From: Metallosphaera sedula DSM 5348
GTDB taxonomy: Archaea > Thermoproteota > Thermoprotei_A > Sulfolobales > Sulfolobaceae
DNA length: 64,000 nucleotides
Assembly (NCBI RefSeq): GCF_000016605.1
Contig: NC_009440.1
Span: 620,001-684,000 of the forward strand
Reading direction: 5' to 3'
Shown here: positions 1 through 10,819 of the stretch, one piece after another
Layout: every line of letters begins with the position of its first letter
How positions within the stretch are numbered: position 1 is the first letter of the stretch
The notes under the pieces: generated by a model
The model's database searches: none
What the model saw: the letters and a program-made list of their open reading frames with translations, nothing else
What the model was told of the DNA's origin: nothing
Position numbers and translations under genes: made by a program

Positions 1-1042
1 CACCCATATAGTAGTGCTGTGCAGGTCTAACAGGGATGGGCTCCTTAGTAGCATCAACCCCCGCAAAACTCATGGCAGCCTCGTAAGCCAACGCAAGTCT
101 CTCCTTTATGTAGCTCTCTCCCAGATGGGTAAGGTCCAATCCAACATACCCGCCAGGGAAACCTCTTCCCTCCCTTATCTCTATTGTGATGGACCTAGAG
201 ACAATATCCCTGGGGGCAAGGTCCAACTTCTTGGGAGCATATCTGGTCATGAATCTCTCCCCCTTATTGTTCTTGAGGATACCTCCTTCTCCCCTTGCCG
301 CCTCACTTATCAGAATGTCTGAGGGATAGAGCGCAGTTGGGTGGAACTGAACAAATTCGGGATCCTTCAGGGCCGCTCCAGCCCTCAGAGCCATAGAGTA
401 ACCGTCACCCGTGTTTATGTAGGCGTTGGTCGTGTGCGCGTATAGCATCCCCATACCACCGGTGGCTAGCACAACAGCCTTTGCCTTGAACAGGGCCGGT
501 TCCATGGACTTCATTTCCATGGCCAGAACTCCAGCTACCCTCTTCTCGTCCAGCACCAGGTCCACCGCAAACCACTCGCTATAGAAATCCACTGAGAGAC
601 CTGAGACCCTTTCGAACAGGGTGTGCAAAAGGGCCATGCCAGTCTTATCCCCAACGAATCTGGTCCTGGGATAGGTCTGTCCACCGAAATAACGCAGAGC
701 TACCCTCCCGTCTGGTTGCCTATTGAATAGCGTACCCCACCTCTCCATTATCTCCACTATTTCTCCAGATTTTTCAGATAGAAGTTCCGCAGCGTCCTGA
801 TCGACTAGGTAATCTCCTCCCTTGACCGTGTCATAGGTCATGTAGTCTGGATTGTCGTTGGGATCGGAGTTACCCCGGACATATGCAGCTATTCCACCTT
901 CCGCGGAGGAGGAGTGAGACCTTGTGGGAAAAACCTTAGAAATGATCGCTACCCTATAGCCTGCTGAGGCGATTTCATGGGCCGACATTAACCCCGCTAA
1001 TCCTCCTCCAAGAACTACTGCGTCATAAAGAAGTTTGTCCAT
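1..1042 (-). CDS. sdhA: Succinate dehydrogenase flavoprotein subunit (partial, C-terminus beyond window)
   Basis: Oxidises succinate to fumarate in the TCA cycle and passes electrons to the quinone pool as the FAD subunit of complex II. The ATG is at 1040-1042. The translation opens with a Rossmann GGGLAG motif (residues 12-17). It is followed by [11 protein letters not shown], the family's FAD-attachment segment, with His43 as the likely covalent flavin ligand. About 347 of the usual 565 or so residues are present because the gene runs off the left edge. In Sulfolobales sdhB and later subunits normally follow, but that region is outside the window. Certain by family. Confidence 0.95.
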   Translation of the reverse strand, partial: MDKLLYDAVVLGGGLAGLMSAHEIASAGYRVAIISKVFPTRSHSSSAEGGIAAYVRGNSDPNDNPDYMTYDTVKGGDYLVDQDAAELLSEKSGEIVEIMERWGTLFNRQPDGRVALRYFGGQTYPRTRFVGDKTGMALLHTLFERVSGLSVDFYSEWFAVDLVLDEKRVAGVLAMEMKSMEPALFKAKAVVLATGGMGMLYAHTTNAYINTGDGYSMALRAGAALKDPEFVQFHPTALYPSDILISEAARGEGGILKNNKGERFMTRYAPKKLDLAPRDIVSRSITIEIREGRGFPGGYVGLDLTHLGESYIKERLALAYEAAMSFAGVDATKEPIPVRPAQHYYMG

Positions 1043-1078
1043 ACAAAAATCGCAATAGATACGTTATTAAGAATTACT

Positions 1079-1870
1079 TTAAGAGAGTAGTTCAGATAGG
1101 TTCTTAATTACAAATGTAGGGCGTATCCCCGTCCTTTCCACGTCTGCCCTCTGAGAAATGCCCGTAAGAACTAGAGCAGTGTCTGCTCCTAGTTCGTTCC
1201 CCATCTTTATGTCGGTCTCCAGTTGGTCACCAATAACGAGAACCTTCTTCAAGTCGCTTATCCCCGTGAGCTCCATTGCTACCTCAACTATCCACTTGTT
1301 GGGCTTCCCTGCCACGAAATCCGGTTCCCTCTTTAAGGCATATATCAAGGCACTCGCCAAGGCGCCAGCTCCTAGTCTCAAACCATCCTTGGCGGGCCAC
1401 AACCTATCCATGTTAGTCACGACAAACTTGCTACCCTTCCATATACATCTCATCCCTATGGATAGCTTATCATAGGTAACTAGCCTATCCAGTCCAAGCA
1501 CAACCACATCTGGGATCTCTTTCTCAGCGTTAGCTGTCATCAATACCTCGTATCCTGCATTTCTAATCTCCTCCACAAGACCTTCCTCGCCAATAACGAA
1601 AACCTTCTTCACGTCCCAACTCTTTTTCATGTAAAGTACTGCAGCTAATCCGCTGGTAATTATATCCTTAGGCTCTATTGGTAACCCTAGGTAGTTGAGT
1701 TGCCTTGAGAGAAGAACTCTGCTGAACCCAGAGTTGTTGGTCACTAGGATAACTTTCTTTCCATGTTCAATCATTTGCCTGAGCGAATTTATGTTGTCCC
1801 AGATGGGATCACCTTCCATGAGGATAACGCCATCAACGTCGCTTATTATTAGATCATAATCTAGTACCAT
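1079..1870 (-). CDS. HAD superfamily (IIA, NagD-like) phosphatase
   Basis: Predicted cytosolic phosphatase of the NagD/p-nitrophenyl phosphatase group, 263 aa. HAD motif I is DVDGVI (residues 11-16, nucleophile Asp11). Motif II is the VTNNSG segment. The motif III lysine is in GKPNKW, and motif IV is GDQLETD. A cap lies between motifs II and III. The natural substrate cannot be read from sequence; phosphoglycolate and other small phosphoesters are typical for the family. It lies downstream of and overlaps the 94-aa gene at 1861-2145. An equivalent gene sits next to sdhA in Sulfolobus, by recall. Start is the ATG at 1868-1870. Confidence 0.9.
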   Translation of the reverse strand: MVLDYDLIISDVDGVILMEGDPIWDNINSLRQMIEHGKKVILVTNNSGFSRVLLSRQLNYLGLPIEPKDIITSGLAAVLYMKKSWDVKKVFVIGEEGLVEEIRNAGYEVLMTANAEKEIPDVVVLGLDRLVTYDKLSIGMRCIWKGSKFVVTNMDRLWPAKDGLRLGAGALASALIYALKREPDFVAGKPNKWIVEVAMELTGISDLKKVLVIGDQLETDIKMGNELGADTALVLTGISQRADVERTGIRPTFVIKNLSELLS

Positions 1871-2145
1871 TTTGCAATCATCTCCATCTTGTTCCTTATT
1901 GCATCAGAGGTTATACCCTGACCGAGATCAAAGAGGAAGAGTCCTTGAGGGTTGTAAAGGGCGGATTCACATGACCATTTCCCGGGAAAGGGCCTCATGA
2001 TCTTTACGTAATTGACTCTCCCTTCGAACGCGAACAACAGAAATTCACCAAGATCCTTAACATCAACGTAAAACATGGTACACTCTCCCAAATTATTCCT
2101 GATCACTTTCTGTGGACTTATTCCACCTAGATCGATTTCAATCAT
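1861..2145 (-). CDS. Conserved hypothetical protein, 94 aa
   Basis: Small soluble protein of unknown function. It has no membrane segment and ends in KMEMIAKWY. The ATG at 2143-2145 (MIEIDLGG) is preferred over an in-frame GTG at 2155-2157, because an AT-rich element near 2165-2173 lies about 26 bases upstream of that ATG on the minus strand. Its 3' end overlaps the phosphatase gene at 1079-1870 by 10 bases, which indicates a two-gene operon. It is divergent from the DUF2070 gene, and only about 30 bases separate the two starts. Confidence 0.7.
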   Translation of the reverse strand: MIEIDLGGISPQKVIRNNLGECTMFYVDVKDLGEFLLFAFEGRVNYVKIMRPFPGKWSCESALYNPQGLFLFDLGQGITSDAIRNKMEMIAKWY

Positions 2146-2174
2146 TTTTTTATCCACTCCTCTCGTGTAAACTC

Positions 2175-3776
2175 GTGGATTCGGAAAAACTAACTAGGAA
2201 TTACTATTCCAAGCTCATAAGGTTACCATCAACAGAGGCCCTTTCAATCTGGGTGGGAGCGGAAGTAGGTCTATCCTTTCTGAGGTCGCTATCTGACGGA
2301 TTCACGTATTTGACAGGCTTCCTAGTGTACTTGTCCTTGTCCCTAATATCCCTTCACAGAAGAGTTAGAACTTTCCTTGCAATGGCGGGAATGTTTGGTA
2401 TTATCTACTTGATAATCTCGTTCTTTCCTTTGGTAATACCCCTCTCCTTTGGCCTCTTTATTCCCCTTATGACTTACGTTATGTTAATAGATTACGGGGA
2501 TTTCACTTCGCCGGGCCTAACCACGCTAATAGGCCTGATCTCGGCACTTTCCACGTTTCCAAGGAATATTGAACTAGTTATTGCCTTCTACTTGATCGTG
2601 GGGCTATTTTCCTACTTATACTTGATCCTTGTTAACAGAAAAGGGAAAAGCGTCACAGGCATTCCATCTCTGAACATTGTTAGACCTTTCCTGAAGGCTA
2701 TGAGCTACAGGAGGGACGAGGAAGTTGAAAACTTCCTGGAAAAGATATCTACCGAATTTCACTCAAGCACACTTGTACTGAAACTTGGAGACGTTCTTCT
2801 AGTTTTACCCAGAATACACTTTGGTATGTACGGAAAGGTGGGGAGTTCCCTATTTCCCTATCAGCTGGAGGAGTTAGTGAACAACAAGGTAATGGTATTT
2901 CACGGTCCTGGAAGCCACGAGATAGATCTGGCCTCAAGCAAGGAGTCACGTAAGCTTGCACAGATAATCTCCTCGAAGATCAGGGAGGGGAATTGGAAGG
3001 AGTTAAGGTTTGAGGGGATAAAGTTCCTATCTGAGGACAGGTTTAGGATGACCTCCCTCGTGTTCGACCATATAACGCTGAACTTCAGCGAGAGACCGGG
3101 CTACGGAATAGATGATCTTCCTGGAGGGTTATGGGACGAATCACTGAAGACAGGTAATTTCCTAGTTGATTGCCACAACGAGTCTCTAAAGGAGGAAATA
3201 GGGCACAGGGATGAAAGAGCCTTAAGGGAATTCGTATCCAAGAAGATTCCAGCTACCGAGGAGAGACCTCTCCTAGTGGGATACGGTGAGTCTGAAATTA
3301 ACTCAACATGTGAGGGGATCTGTAGTCGTAAAGTTAAGGCACTTATAGTTGGAGATGGGGACAAAAAGATAGTAATTGCCTACGTGTTTGCCAATAACGC
3401 CAATGAGGAGACTGGGAAGTTATTACGCGAGAAGTTTGGTAACCTTTACGAGAAGGTCATCCTCGTCACACCTGACGATCATTCATGTACAGGAACATCC
3501 TTTGGAAACCTCTACACTCCAGCAGAGCCTTGCCCACAGATACTGGAAGCCCTGGAGAAAGCGATCAAAAATGCTGAAGCAAACCTCAAGAAAGTAGAGG
3601 CAAGCTACATGATAGTGGATGCGAAAGTGAAGGTAATTGGAAAATTTATTTCGTTGATGGTGGAGGGGCTGGAGCAGGTAGGGAGCTTTGCTATGAGAAC
3701 GTTCTGGATCCCTGTGATCTTTCCATACGTAGCCCTTATAATTCTTCTACTTGGAAATTACCTTGTCAAATTCTAA
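2175..3776 (+). CDS. DUF2070 family membrane protein
   Basis: Archaeal integral membrane protein of unknown function, 533 aa from the GTG at 2175. The N-terminal third (to about residue 160) holds six or so hydrophobic segments. A large soluble region follows with a conserved HGPGSHE motif (around residue 245), and a last membrane segment sits at the C-terminus ([18 protein letters not shown]). The architecture matches DUF2070. The GTG start is chosen because a poly-T/TATA-like stretch at 2143-2153 lies about 26 bases upstream; longer open frames would overlap the divergent gene. Its last 30 bases overlap the convergent reductase gene at 3747-5108. Confidence 0.8.
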   Translation: MDSEKLTRNYYSKLIRLPSTEALSIWVGAEVGLSFLRSLSDGFTYLTGFLVYLSLSLISLHRRVRTFLAMAGMFGIIYLIISFFPLVIPLSFGLFIPLMTYVMLIDYGDFTSPGLTTLIGLISALSTFPRNIELVIAFYLIVGLFSYLYLILVNRKGKSVTGIPSLNIVRPFLKAMSYRRDEEVENFLEKISTEFHSSTLVLKLGDVLLVLPRIHFGMYGKVGSSLFPYQLEELVNNKVMVFHGPGSHEIDLASSKESRKLAQIISSKIREGNWKELRFEGIKFLSEDRFRMTSLVFDHITLNFSERPGYGIDDLPGGLWDESLKTGNFLVDCHNESLKEEIGHRDERALREFVSKKIPATEERPLLVGYGESEINSTCEGICSRKVKALIVGDGDKKIVIAYVFANNANEETGKLLREKFGNLYEKVILVTPDDHSCTGTSFGNLYTPAEPCPQILEALEKAIKNAEANLKKVEASYMIVDAKVKVIGKFISLMVEGLEQVGSFAMRTFWIPVIFPYVALIILLLGNYLVKF

Positions 3777-5108
3777 GATGAGTTGCTTTACTTGCCCTTT
3801 CCACTTTGGTAGCTGATCTGGACCTGCTGGGTAAGCTCTGTAGAGAGCCTTTATCTCCTTCATATACTCCGCCACATTCTTGAGTTTGTATAGCAGAGAA
3901 GGTCTTCCTAAACCTGCAATTACCCTCATTGCCTTATCCGCTACGGATAGCTGAAGGTCTCCGGTCATACTTGCCTCTAGAAGATCCTCCTCCCTAATGA
4001 CTTTCTTCCTCATTCCATAATTTATGTCGTCATCTGACAGCTTCTGAAGGAACCTTCGGAAGAGCTCTAAGCTAGCCTGTTTTGCACCATAACGCTCGTT
4101 ATAACATAGGTTAGTTTCCCAGAGGGATTGCGCCGAGAAGTCTCCCTTCTCAAAGGAGTTAAGCGTCGCCCTAGCTGCGCAGAAGCCTGATATCATTGCC
4201 GATCCTTTCCCGCCTCCGTGGACTGGGTTGGCCGTGTATCCAGAATCGCCTATGACTATTATACCGTTCCAAACCAGGGTGTCCAGGGGCCTCCTGGTGG
4301 GCACAAGGGCTCCTCCCTTTACTATCATTCTGTTCCTGTCTACGTCAGCACCATATTCTTTCCAATATTTCTCATAGAAGGTGTAGATGCTGGGGTAGCC
4401 CATTCCTCCCTGTATTCCCAGTCCTATGTTTACCTTATCCTTCCCCTTTGGGAAATACCACCAATATCCTCCAGGTGAGGTGGTCTGGTTGATGAAGATT
4501 TTCAAGTATCCAGGTTCATCTATGTCCTCCCTAGTATAGGCCACTTCCCTATAGGCGATGTCCGCGTCCCTCTCATCCATGTCCTCAGAGACGGGGATTT
4601 CCTGAGGGAGTTTGCTCCTGAAGCTTCTTGAGTATCCAGTAGCCTCTATGACCATCTTGGCCCTTACCTCTATCTGTTCCTCCTTCCTCCTGTCAAATAT
4701 CACCGCACCTTTTACGAAGCCGTCCTCTAGAATAGGCTTCATGGCAGTGGTTAAGTCCATCACTTCAACTCCCCTGTCCCTGGCTTCCCTCAATATCCTC
4801 TGCGTATAGGCTGGGGCATTTATCTCAAATCCTTCGCCCTTAACGGTCCACTCTGTGGACATATCGGGGCTATATAACTTGATTCCATCGATCTTCTGTT
4901 CAAGTTGTTCTCCCTCTGGGTAGGGCATACCAAGGTTGTCAAAGTGTTCCTTGCTAACTGCGTCTCCGCAAGGCTTGTCCCCAATTCTATTCCACGGCTT
5001 ACTGTCTATTAGAAGTATCTTAAGTCCCTTATTCGCCAGGTGCCATGCCGCGGTGGAACCTGCGAATCCTCCACCAATTATTAATACATCGTAGGTTAGT
5101 TGTTTCAA
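3747..5108 (-). CDS. Geranylgeranyl reductase (FAD-dependent, archaeal lipid saturation)
   Basis: Reduces the double bonds of geranylgeranyl chains in archaeal ether lipids (digeranylgeranylglycerophospholipid reductase family), 453 aa. The FAD Rossmann motif GGGFAG is at residues 12-17. The DKPCGDAV segment carries the conserved active-site Cys of this family. The lipid-cavity signature YWWYFP is near residue 210, and the second FAD motif [14 protein letters not shown] near 290. The start is a TTG at 5106-5108, with an AT-rich element at 5134-5148 upstream. Convergent overlap with the DUF2070 gene is 30 bases. Strong resemblance to the structurally characterised Sulfolobus enzyme. Confidence 0.92.
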   Translation of the reverse strand: MKQLTYDVLIIGGGFAGSTAAWHLANKGLKILLIDSKPWNRIGDKPCGDAVSKEHFDNLGMPYPEGEQLEQKIDGIKLYSPDMSTEWTVKGEGFEINAPAYTQRILREARDRGVEVMDLTTAMKPILEDGFVKGAVIFDRRKEEQIEVRAKMVIEATGYSRSFRSKLPQEIPVSEDMDERDADIAYREVAYTREDIDEPGYLKIFINQTTSPGGYWWYFPKGKDKVNIGLGIQGGMGYPSIYTFYEKYWKEYGADVDRNRMIVKGGALVPTRRPLDTLVWNGIIVIGDSGYTANPVHGGGKGSAMISGFCAARATLNSFEKGDFSAQSLWETNLCYNERYGAKQASLELFRRFLQKLSDDDINYGMRKKVIREEDLLEASMTGDLQLSVADKAMRVIAGLGRPSLLYKLKNVAEYMKEIKALYRAYPAGPDQLPKWKGQVKQLILEFDKVISK

Positions 5109-5148
5109 AAATATCCCCTGCCAGCTTTTCTCCGTCTAAAATAAAAAT

Positions 5149-5526
5149 CTACTTACAATTATCCTTTATCATGGAGATCTTTAGAGAATCTGGGAGAGAT
5201 GACATTAACTTGCTCATGGAGTACTTATTATCCTCATCACAATACGTCATTAGACCGTCAACGCTGAGCTGAGAGGCTTTCTCAAACATCTTCTTTACGT
5301 CCTCCGGTTTCCAGGTATAGACTTCAAGACCTAGGTCAATGTTGTCCAGTATAGCTTCCCTAGCGCTAGCGAGTACCTGCCAATGGGGAAGAGGCGATAT
5401 AACGTTGATGATGACCTTCCTGAAGCCTGAAGTCCTTGCATCCTTCATGAGTTTCCTGAAAACCTCAGCGAGGGTCTCCTCCCTAACCTGCACAAGAACT
5501 AGGACTGCCTTATTTCTCAAGTCCAT
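5149..5526 (-). CDS. Hypothetical protein, 125 aa
   Basis: Not recognised. Soluble alpha/beta protein with alternating hydrophobic strands (AVLVLVQV, KVIINVISPLP) and amphipathic helices, suggesting a small Rossmann-like or ferredoxin-like fold. It ends in a Cys-Lys dipeptide. The ATG at 5524-5526 is the first start. It lies just upstream of the geranylgeranyl reductase on the same strand (40-base gap), so co-transcription is possible but that gap also carries an AT-rich promoter-like element. Confidence 0.65.
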   Translation of the reverse strand: MDLRNKAVLVLVQVREETLAEVFRKLMKDARTSGFRKVIINVISPLPHWQVLASAREAILDNIDLGLEVYTWKPEDVKKMFEKASQLSVDGLMTYCDEDNKYSMSKLMSSLPDSLKISMIKDNCK

Positions 5527-5612
5527 GGGTTATTCCTGTTTGGCTCAGTTAATATTAGTAATGTGGCCCAGTCCGAGGTGATACTAAAAACCCCATTCCT
5601 TTGTTTTTTAAC

Positions 5613-5867
5613 TTGAGGGAACAATATAATATTGTGATAGTCCAGATAATTTACAGAAAGTTTACCCCTGAGATCAAAAAACTCGTGAATAGGCTGAGAA
5701 GGATAAGGGCAGTTGAGGACATTATTTTCAGTAAGGGAGAGAGAAACATGTTAATAGTCGACGGGCTAGTCGCATGGAAGGAAGGAGACGGCGATCCCAT
5801 GGAGGGGTTTTATGACATTAGAATAATTAAAAGCATGTTAGAAATAAATCCTGAGGTCAGTGCGTGA
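5613..5867 (+). CDS. Hypothetical protein, about 84 aa
   Basis: Unknown small soluble protein; a basic segment ([15 protein letters not shown]) precedes a beta-rich half. There is no ATG near the front. Candidate starts are TTG at 5601, TTG at 5613 and GTG at 5634. The TTG at 5613 is preferred since an A-rich TATA-like element at 5582-5590 lies about 26 bases before it, but this is a guess. Its 3' end overlaps the convergent metallophosphoesterase-like gene by 11 bases. Confidence 0.55.
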   Translation: MREQYNIVIVQIIYRKFTPEIKKLVNRLRRIRAVEDIIFSKGERNMLIVDGLVAWKEGDGDPMEGFYDIRIIKSMLEINPEVSA

Positions 5868-6396
5868 GACTTCTAGTGTAATGGGAGGAGTCCGTGATAA
5901 CAACGTATCCGCGACTCTCTGGGGGGAACTCCCTGGTTATACCCCCAGCATAAATCACCCTGGCCAGCTTGTCCACTTCTAGTCTTTTATGCTGGCCAAT
6001 CACGAGCCAGTCCCAGGGTCCTGCCCCCACAGTTTTTCTCAGCTGATCAATGTCACCCTGATGCCCGTGAATGATGTAGTATTTTATCGAAGATGCGTCC
6101 GCTATATACATTGTCGTTCCTATGATCTCCTCCCTGTACCTAGGTTCAGCCATGATACACTTCAGCGCGTGGGGATCCATGTCTCCCTGTATATACACGA
6201 GCTGTGCCCATGGAGCAATACTCCTTATAACGTAAAGTACGTCTATAACCCTAGGGCACTCGTAGTCCCAGTAACACTGGGTTGTGTCACCGTTCAGGAC
6301 TATGACCTCTGGTTCCTCCTTCTTTATCACGTTTGACAGTACGCTCTCTATGTGGGGCTCAGGGAACCTAATGTTACTGAGAACTAGTATCTTCAT
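5857..6396 (-). CDS. Metallophosphoesterase-like protein with altered metal motifs
   Basis: Calcineurin-like phosphoesterase fold of the MJ0936/YfcE type, 179 aa. The order of motifs is recognisable: LSNIR at residues 6-10 where D-x-H is expected, NGDTT (the GD motif) near 35, QGDMD where GN-H/C-D is expected near 70, HGHQG near 115, and GQHKR where GHxH is expected near 138. Several metal ligands of the canonical dinuclear site are therefore replaced, so activity may be changed or lost. It overlaps the upstream asparaginase-like gene by 4 bases (ATGA), so the two are translated as an operon. Confidence 0.75.
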   Translation of the reverse strand: MKILVLSNIRFPEPHIESVLSNVIKKEEPEVIVLNGDTTQCYWDYECPRVIDVLYVIRSIAPWAQLVYIQGDMDPHALKCIMAEPRYREEIIGTTMYIADASSIKYYIIHGHQGDIDQLRKTVGAGPWDWLVIGQHKRLEVDKLARVIYAGGITREFPPESRGYVVITDSSHYTRSLTH

Positions 6397-7208
6397 AGCT
6401 GATCTACCTCATCAAAGAACACTTTCTCTCCTCCGTTCCACATTATTCCTCTTGGCATTGCGCCGGTATTAAATGATGCTGAGGCGTAACCCTGATGGTC
6501 GAGTGCGATCAAACCGAGGTTGTCCTTACCGAAGGTTTCAGTGAACTTTCCCATGACAGCCCTAACAGATTCCTCCAGTGGATATCCCATGGCCCTTAAC
6601 ATGTCTATTTCCTTTGCTGGAAGTAGTTTGAGGATGAGCTCCCCTATTCCAGTACAGGAAACAGCTACCCTGGCCGTGGCGTAGAATCCAGCCCCGGGTA
6701 TTGGTGAGTCGCCCACTCGTCCTGGCAATTTACCCCTTATTCCACCGGTGCTGGTTCCAGCGGAGAGATTTCCCTGTTCATCCAACGCTACGGCCCCCAC
6801 GGTATCCCCATCCCTGGAGCTATCTCCCTCCTCCGTTTCCTCCCAAACAGTCCTGACCATGAGAACGTGTCTTCCCTGTTTCAGAACCTCATAGGCTCTC
6901 CTTATGGGGTTTCTGGCCCTAATGGAGGCCACAGATCCCACGGACATGGTCTTACCGTGCATCAGTCCAGCATCCATCTCCACTCCTCCCTCTGCGTTCT
7001 TCACGCTCCCCCTTCCAGCGTTGAATACTCCGCTATCTTCCATGGAAGCTATGGCCTCCACCACGGCCTCTAAGGAGCTCCCGGTCCTGAATTCCCTATA
7101 TCCCCTCTCCAAGGACTCCCTCAAGGCCTTCAGAGCCCTATCCCTCTCCATGTTTTTCCAAGAGCCCGCTCCTCCGTGAATGACAAGAACTGGCGAATTG
7201 TATCTCAT
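6393..7208 (-). CDS. Plant-type L-asparaginase / isoaspartyl peptidase (Ntn hydrolase)
   Basis: Cleaves isoaspartyl dipeptides and/or L-asparagine, releasing aspartate; a cytosolic Ntn-hydrolase made as a self-cleaving precursor of 271 aa. The nucleophile is Thr136 in [10 protein letters not shown], just after the autocleavage site, and the substrate motif [19 protein letters not shown] follows. The N-terminal VIHGGAGSW is typical. Length is slightly below the usual 300. ATG at 7206-7208. First gene of the operon with the phosphoesterase-like gene (4-base overlap), and divergent from the membrane protein at 7258. Confidence 0.92.
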   Translation of the reverse strand: MRYNSPVLVIHGGAGSWKNMERDRALKALRESLERGYREFRTGSSLEAVVEAIASMEDSGVFNAGRGSVKNAEGGVEMDAGLMHGKTMSVGSVASIRARNPIRRAYEVLKQGRHVLMVRTVWEETEEGDSSRDGDTVGAVALDEQGNLSAGTSTGGIRGKLPGRVGDSPIPGAGFYATARVAVSCTGIGELILKLLPAKEIDMLRAMGYPLEESVRAVMGKFTETFGKDNLGLIALDHQGYASASFNTGAMPRGIMWNGGEKVFFDEVDQL

Positions 7209-7257
7209 TGAGTCAATGTTACCATTAGATATTTTTATCTTTGATAACAGGTTTAAG

Positions 7258-7767
7258 ATGGTTCAAATGAAGGACTGGCAAGTTGCTGGCGTCTCCCTGG
7301 TACTTATCCTGTTACCTGTGTTGCCTGCGTTGGCCAATAATTTTCCAGCTTTCCTGGGAGCATCCATCGTGGGCTTTGCCATGGTACTCTACCTTTTCTG
7401 GACTTACAAGCCGTGGAGCGGAAAGGACAACGCGGTGGTCTCCCTCTATTTCACTGGGATATTCTCCTTCGGCCTAGCCCTGGGAGTCTTCTTCGTGTTA
7501 CCCCTCCAACCTAGGTTGTACGGTGTCGTATCCGTCGTGGAATCAATACCCTTCTTCATCTCGTTCTTCTTTGCCACTAGGGAAATATGGAGGGCACTCT
7601 TTAAGAAGGATATCCTCTATCTCGCTGACGGTTATTTCGCCTTTGTGCTCACGGTCTTGATAGGGGCGATCATAGGCAGATTTCTTCACAACTTCTACGA
7701 GTTAATTGTCCTTTATACAGGGTTTCTTACAATGGGCTTTATACTGATGCTCTACTTTAGAAAGTAA
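7258..7767 (+). CDS. Hypothetical membrane protein, 169 aa
   Basis: Unknown integral membrane protein with about five or six hydrophobic segments. It begins MVQMKDWQVAGVSLVLIL and ends ILMLYFRK. The start is ATG 7258 (ATG 7267 is also possible). An AT-rich box (atatttttatc, near 7230-7240) lies at the right distance for a near-leaderless transcript, and the longer frame from 7180 would run into the divergent asparaginase gene. Only 9 bases separate it from the reductase paralogue at 7777, suggesting an operon of membrane protein, reductase and Lrp regulator. Confidence 0.75.
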   Translation: MVQMKDWQVAGVSLVLILLPVLPALANNFPAFLGASIVGFAMVLYLFWTYKPWSGKDNAVVSLYFTGIFSFGLALGVFFVLPLQPRLYGVVSVVESIPFFISFFFATREIWRALFKKDILYLADGYFAFVLTVLIGAIIGRFLHNFYELIVLYTGFLTMGFILMLYFRK

Positions 7768-7776
7768 GGTGTTTAC

Positions 7777-8766
7777 ATGAAGGTGGCCGTGGTAGGAGGG
7801 GGCCCGGCTGGAATATCACTGGGATGGTTCTTAAGGGGAACCAAGATTGACGTCACGGTTTATGAAGGACTGGATGATGTGGGGAAGAAACCATGTGCGT
7901 GGGGAGTTCTCAAGGGGATAGAGAACTACTTGGACATCCCAAAGGAGGCAATCTACAGTGAGATAAAGGGGTTCAGGATCTACCTAGACAACAAGCTCAT
8001 CTCAGAGGTTAGGGAGAGGGAGAGGCTTGGGTATATCGTGGATAAGCCACTCCTACTAAGGAAACTGGGGGAGAAGATTGATCTGAGACTTAACTCCAAG
8101 GTAGTCCTGAACAAGGGCAAGCTCGTGGTGAACGGGAAGGAGGAGGAGGCTGACAAGGTGATAATTGCCACTGGCCACTATTCCCTCTCCAAGGATGTCA
8201 CAATTCCCGCACTCCAATACATTACTGACCTAAATTACGATCCAGAAATGGTGGACATGTACTTCTACTCTGACCTCCTTGGATATGGATGGATATTCCC
8301 TGATCCAAAGGGGGCTAAGATTGGGGTAGGGGGTTATGCTTCCGTGGACTTCATAAGGGAGAAACTAAAGACCATCACGTCAGGTAGGATCATAACCCAA
8401 CATGGAGCGAGAGTCGCTGACTACGGAGTTTTCGAGGATAGATTGAACGGCTCATACATTGGCGAGGCCTTGGGAACAGTGTACGCGGTCACGGGGGAGG
8501 GGATAAGGCCATCAATCATCTCCTCAAGGATTATGGCAGACTCCCTCTTGGAGGGGAAGGACTTCTCTAGGGAGTTCAAGAGGAGCAAGCTTCACTGGAC
8601 CCTTCAGGTGCACGCGGAAGTGATAAAGAGAGCTAAGGCATCCAACTCGGTAAAAGGATTGGAGAGGGTATTACTAAGGGCAGATCCAAAACTGGTTGTG
8701 AAGTTCGCCATGGGCGATTTCGGAAAGTTAGACCTTATTAAACTGTTCGGGAGTGCTATATTATGA
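7777..8766 (+). CDS. FAD-dependent geranylgeranyl reductase family protein (second paralogue)
   Basis: Flavoprotein of the geranylgeranyl reductase family, 329 aa, shorter than the enzyme at 3747-5108. The FAD motif GGGPAG is at residues 7-12, KKPCAWGV carries the family Cys, and GYGWIFP corresponds to the lipid-cavity signature. The second FAD contact is in VTGEGIRPS. Substrate unknown: lipid chains, or the saturated hexaprenyl tail of caldariellaquinone, are the natural candidates given the nearby prenyl synthase at 10820. It sits 9 bases after a membrane protein gene and overlaps the next gene by 4 bases (ATGA). Confidence 0.85.
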   Translation: MKVAVVGGGPAGISLGWFLRGTKIDVTVYEGLDDVGKKPCAWGVLKGIENYLDIPKEAIYSEIKGFRIYLDNKLISEVRERERLGYIVDKPLLLRKLGEKIDLRLNSKVVLNKGKLVVNGKEEEADKVIIATGHYSLSKDVTIPALQYITDLNYDPEMVDMYFYSDLLGYGWIFPDPKGAKIGVGGYASVDFIREKLKTITSGRIITQHGARVADYGVFEDRLNGSYIGEALGTVYAVTGEGIRPSIISSRIMADSLLEGKDFSREFKRSKLHWTLQVHAEVIKRAKASNSVKGLERVLLRADPKLVVKFAMGDFGKLDLIKLFGSAIL

Positions 8767-9230
8767 CAGATTATTATTACCTAGATAACGTGGACAGGAA
8801 AATTCTAAACATATTGCAGAGGGATTCGAGGACTCCCTTCTCTAGACTGGCAAAGATGCTTGACTTAAGCGAGTCCACAATACATATGCGTGTAAAGAGA
8901 CTTGTAAAGGAAGGCGTCATCAAGAACTTTGGAATAGAGATCGACCTGGATAGGATAGGCCTAAACGTCTTGGCCTTCGTCCTCATTAAGGCAGAGCCTA
9001 AAAAGTACGAGGAAATACTCAAGAAGCTAGTGGAGATGAATGAGATCTACGATATATACGACGTGACTGGGGAGTACTATGCCCTGCTGAAGGTCAGGGT
9101 TAGGTCCAGGGAAGAGCTGGCCAAGGTTTTGGACTATATAGGCAAGCTTGAGGGCGTTACCTCAACCTACACAATGGTGGCCCTGAGAACCATAAAGGAG
9201 AAAAAGTACCTAGACGAGGAAGATCAATAA
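8763..9230 (+). CDS. Lrp/AsnC family transcriptional regulator
   Basis: DNA-binding regulator, 155 aa. The N-terminal winged helix-turn-helix covers residues 8-55 ([20 protein letters not shown], then [12 protein letters not shown]). It is followed by a linker and a RAM (ligand and oligomerisation) domain with the typical AFVLIKAEP strand near residue 75. It starts inside the 3' end of the reductase gene (4-base overlap), so it is translationally coupled to it and may regulate the operon. The ligand is unknown. Confidence 0.9.
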   Translation: MTDYYYLDNVDRKILNILQRDSRTPFSRLAKMLDLSESTIHMRVKRLVKEGVIKNFGIEIDLDRIGLNVLAFVLIKAEPKKYEEILKKLVEMNEIYDIYDVTGEYYALLKVRVRSREELAKVLDYIGKLEGVTSTYTMVALRTIKEKKYLDEEDQ

Positions 9231-9263
9231 ATACTTTTTAACGCTCCCCGCTTTTTATGTCCG

Positions 9264-10073
9264 ATGAGCTCGGAAAATAGGGCACAGATTGCAGTAATAG
9301 GAGGGTCGGGCCTATACGATCCCGGAATCTTCTCAAACACGAGGGAGATCAAGGTTTACACGCCGTATGGAGAGCCCAGCGATTTGATCACGTTGGGGGA
9401 ACTGGAGGGGAAGGTAGTCGCGTTCCTCCCAAGGCATGGGAGAAGGCACAGGATCCCTCCGCACAAGATTAACTACAGGGCGAACATATGGGCGTTGAAG
9501 GAACTAGGGGTAAAATGGGTAATTTCAGTCTCAGCAGTGGGGAGCCTTAACCTGGGATATAAGCCGGGCGAATTCGTCATACCGGATCAGTTCATTGACA
9601 TGACCAAGAGAAGGGAATACACCTTCTATGACGGTCCAGTTGTGGCCCACGTATCCATGGCAGAGCCGTTCTGCAACTCCCTTAGGAAAGTGATTATAGA
9701 GAGCGCCAAGAGACTGAACATAACAACGCATCCCAAGGGAACTTACATCTGCATCGAGGGACCTAGATTCTCAACGAGGGCCGAAAGCTTGGTCTGGAAG
9801 GATGTTTTCAAGGCAGACATAATTGGTATGACCCTCGTCCCTGAAGTTAATCTAGCTTGTGAGGCAGAGATGTGTTACTCCACAATAGCAATGATCACGG
9901 ATTACGACGTGTTCGCGGAGGTTCCTGTGACAGCCGAGGAGGTTACCAAGGTAATGTCGGAGAACACGGCTAAGGCGAAGGCCCTGCTAAGGGAAGTAAT
10001 AAGGTCGCTTCCTGAGAAGCCTGACGAGAGAGAGTGTTCCTGTTGTCACTCCCTGAAGACAGCTCTAGTGTGA
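9264..10073 (+). CDS. mtnP: S-methyl-5'-thioadenosine phosphorylase
   Basis: Phosphorolyses 5'-methylthioadenosine to adenine and methylthioribose-1-phosphate in methionine and polyamine salvage; 269 aa, PNP/MTAP fold. Phosphate-binding GGSGLY is near residue 13, [11 protein letters not shown] near 55, the base-site segment ECSTIAM-like [14 protein letters not shown] near 212. The C-terminus carries ECSCCHS, a CXC cluster that in Sulfolobus MTAPII forms disulfides giving extreme heat stability. ATG 9264 with a TATA-like aaatactttttaa at 9230-9242. The stop overlaps the next start as GTGA at 10070-10073. Confidence 0.95.
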   Translation: MSSENRAQIAVIGGSGLYDPGIFSNTREIKVYTPYGEPSDLITLGELEGKVVAFLPRHGRRHRIPPHKINYRANIWALKELGVKWVISVSAVGSLNLGYKPGEFVIPDQFIDMTKRREYTFYDGPVVAHVSMAEPFCNSLRKVIIESAKRLNITTHPKGTYICIEGPRFSTRAESLVWKDVFKADIIGMTLVPEVNLACEAEMCYSTIAMITDYDVFAEVPVTAEEVTKVMSENTAKAKALLREVIRSLPEKPDERECSCCHSLKTALV

Positions 10074-10813
10074 TAGGCCTTCTTAGGCCCCCCAAAATCT
10101 CCTTGCCTACCTTCTCCACGATAGTTTACGGGTACGGGATGGAGCTACCAGCGTTCACCCTGGCCAGGGGATACGTGGCGTTTTCAGGAGAGCCTGTGAA
10201 GCTCCTGGGGGTGTACGACTTCACCTTCCTTGACTCTCCCTACACCGAGGACAGCGAGGTCGTGTTCTTCGTGAACGATGAGGCTGAGCTGAAGGACCTT
10301 GAGAACGTGGTTAAGACCCTCGGTATCAGAGGAACTCTCCTGACCTGTGGGGGCAAGAAGTTTCCCTTAAGGACTCAGGTATTCGAGGGGGATCTATGCG
10401 AGGTCAACCTTGCCCTTTCAACCCTATCCTGGCTAACCAAGTTTTCTTCGCCTAGATCTAAGCATATTTCAGAGGAGCTTGATACGTCTGACCTGAAGGA
10501 TTGGATATCTAGCAAGCTCCAGGATGTGGATCCCTCCCTGGATCTGGTTATCTCTCCTGTGCTTCTACCTTCCATAACCCTGCTGAAACAAAACCTGGGA
10601 AAGAAAGTAAAACCATTTTACGAAAAGGACTTTTCCGACTCTAACGTAGTATATACTGGTGTTGACTCCTTGATTGGGAAAAGAGTGGCGTACCAGTTGA
10701 GAAATCAAGGCAAGAGGGTGAAGGAGGTCCTCCTTGACACTGACCCGCTAACGGCTCCCATATATTTAAGTATAATGTCTTACATTTTTAAGATAAGAAC
10801 TAAAGGAAGCTGA
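10070..10813 (+). CDS. Conserved hypothetical protein, 247 aa
   Basis: Function not recognised. Soluble alpha/beta protein with a strand-rich N-terminal half ([20 protein letters not shown]) and a C-terminal half ([31 protein letters not shown]). The GTG at 10070 overlaps the MTAP stop as GTGA, the usual translational-coupling arrangement, and is preferred over an in-frame GTG at 10034 deep in MTAP. It is followed after 6 bases by the prenyl synthase, so it belongs to a four-gene run (MTAP, this gene, prenyl synthase, ATP-grasp). Confidence 0.75.
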   Translation: MIGLLRPPKISLPTFSTIVYGYGMELPAFTLARGYVAFSGEPVKLLGVYDFTFLDSPYTEDSEVVFFVNDEAELKDLENVVKTLGIRGTLLTCGGKKFPLRTQVFEGDLCEVNLALSTLSWLTKFSSPRSKHISEELDTSDLKDWISSKLQDVDPSLDLVISPVLLPSITLLKQNLGKKVKPFYEKDFSDSNVVYTGVDSLIGKRVAYQLRNQGKRVKEVLLDTDPLTAPIYLSIMSYIFKIRTKGS

Positions 10814-10819
10814 TCGAGA

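Noticed and set aside
14-322. 102-codon plus-strand frame at the left edge
   Set aside because: It is antisense to sdhA, whose product is recognised in this stretch.
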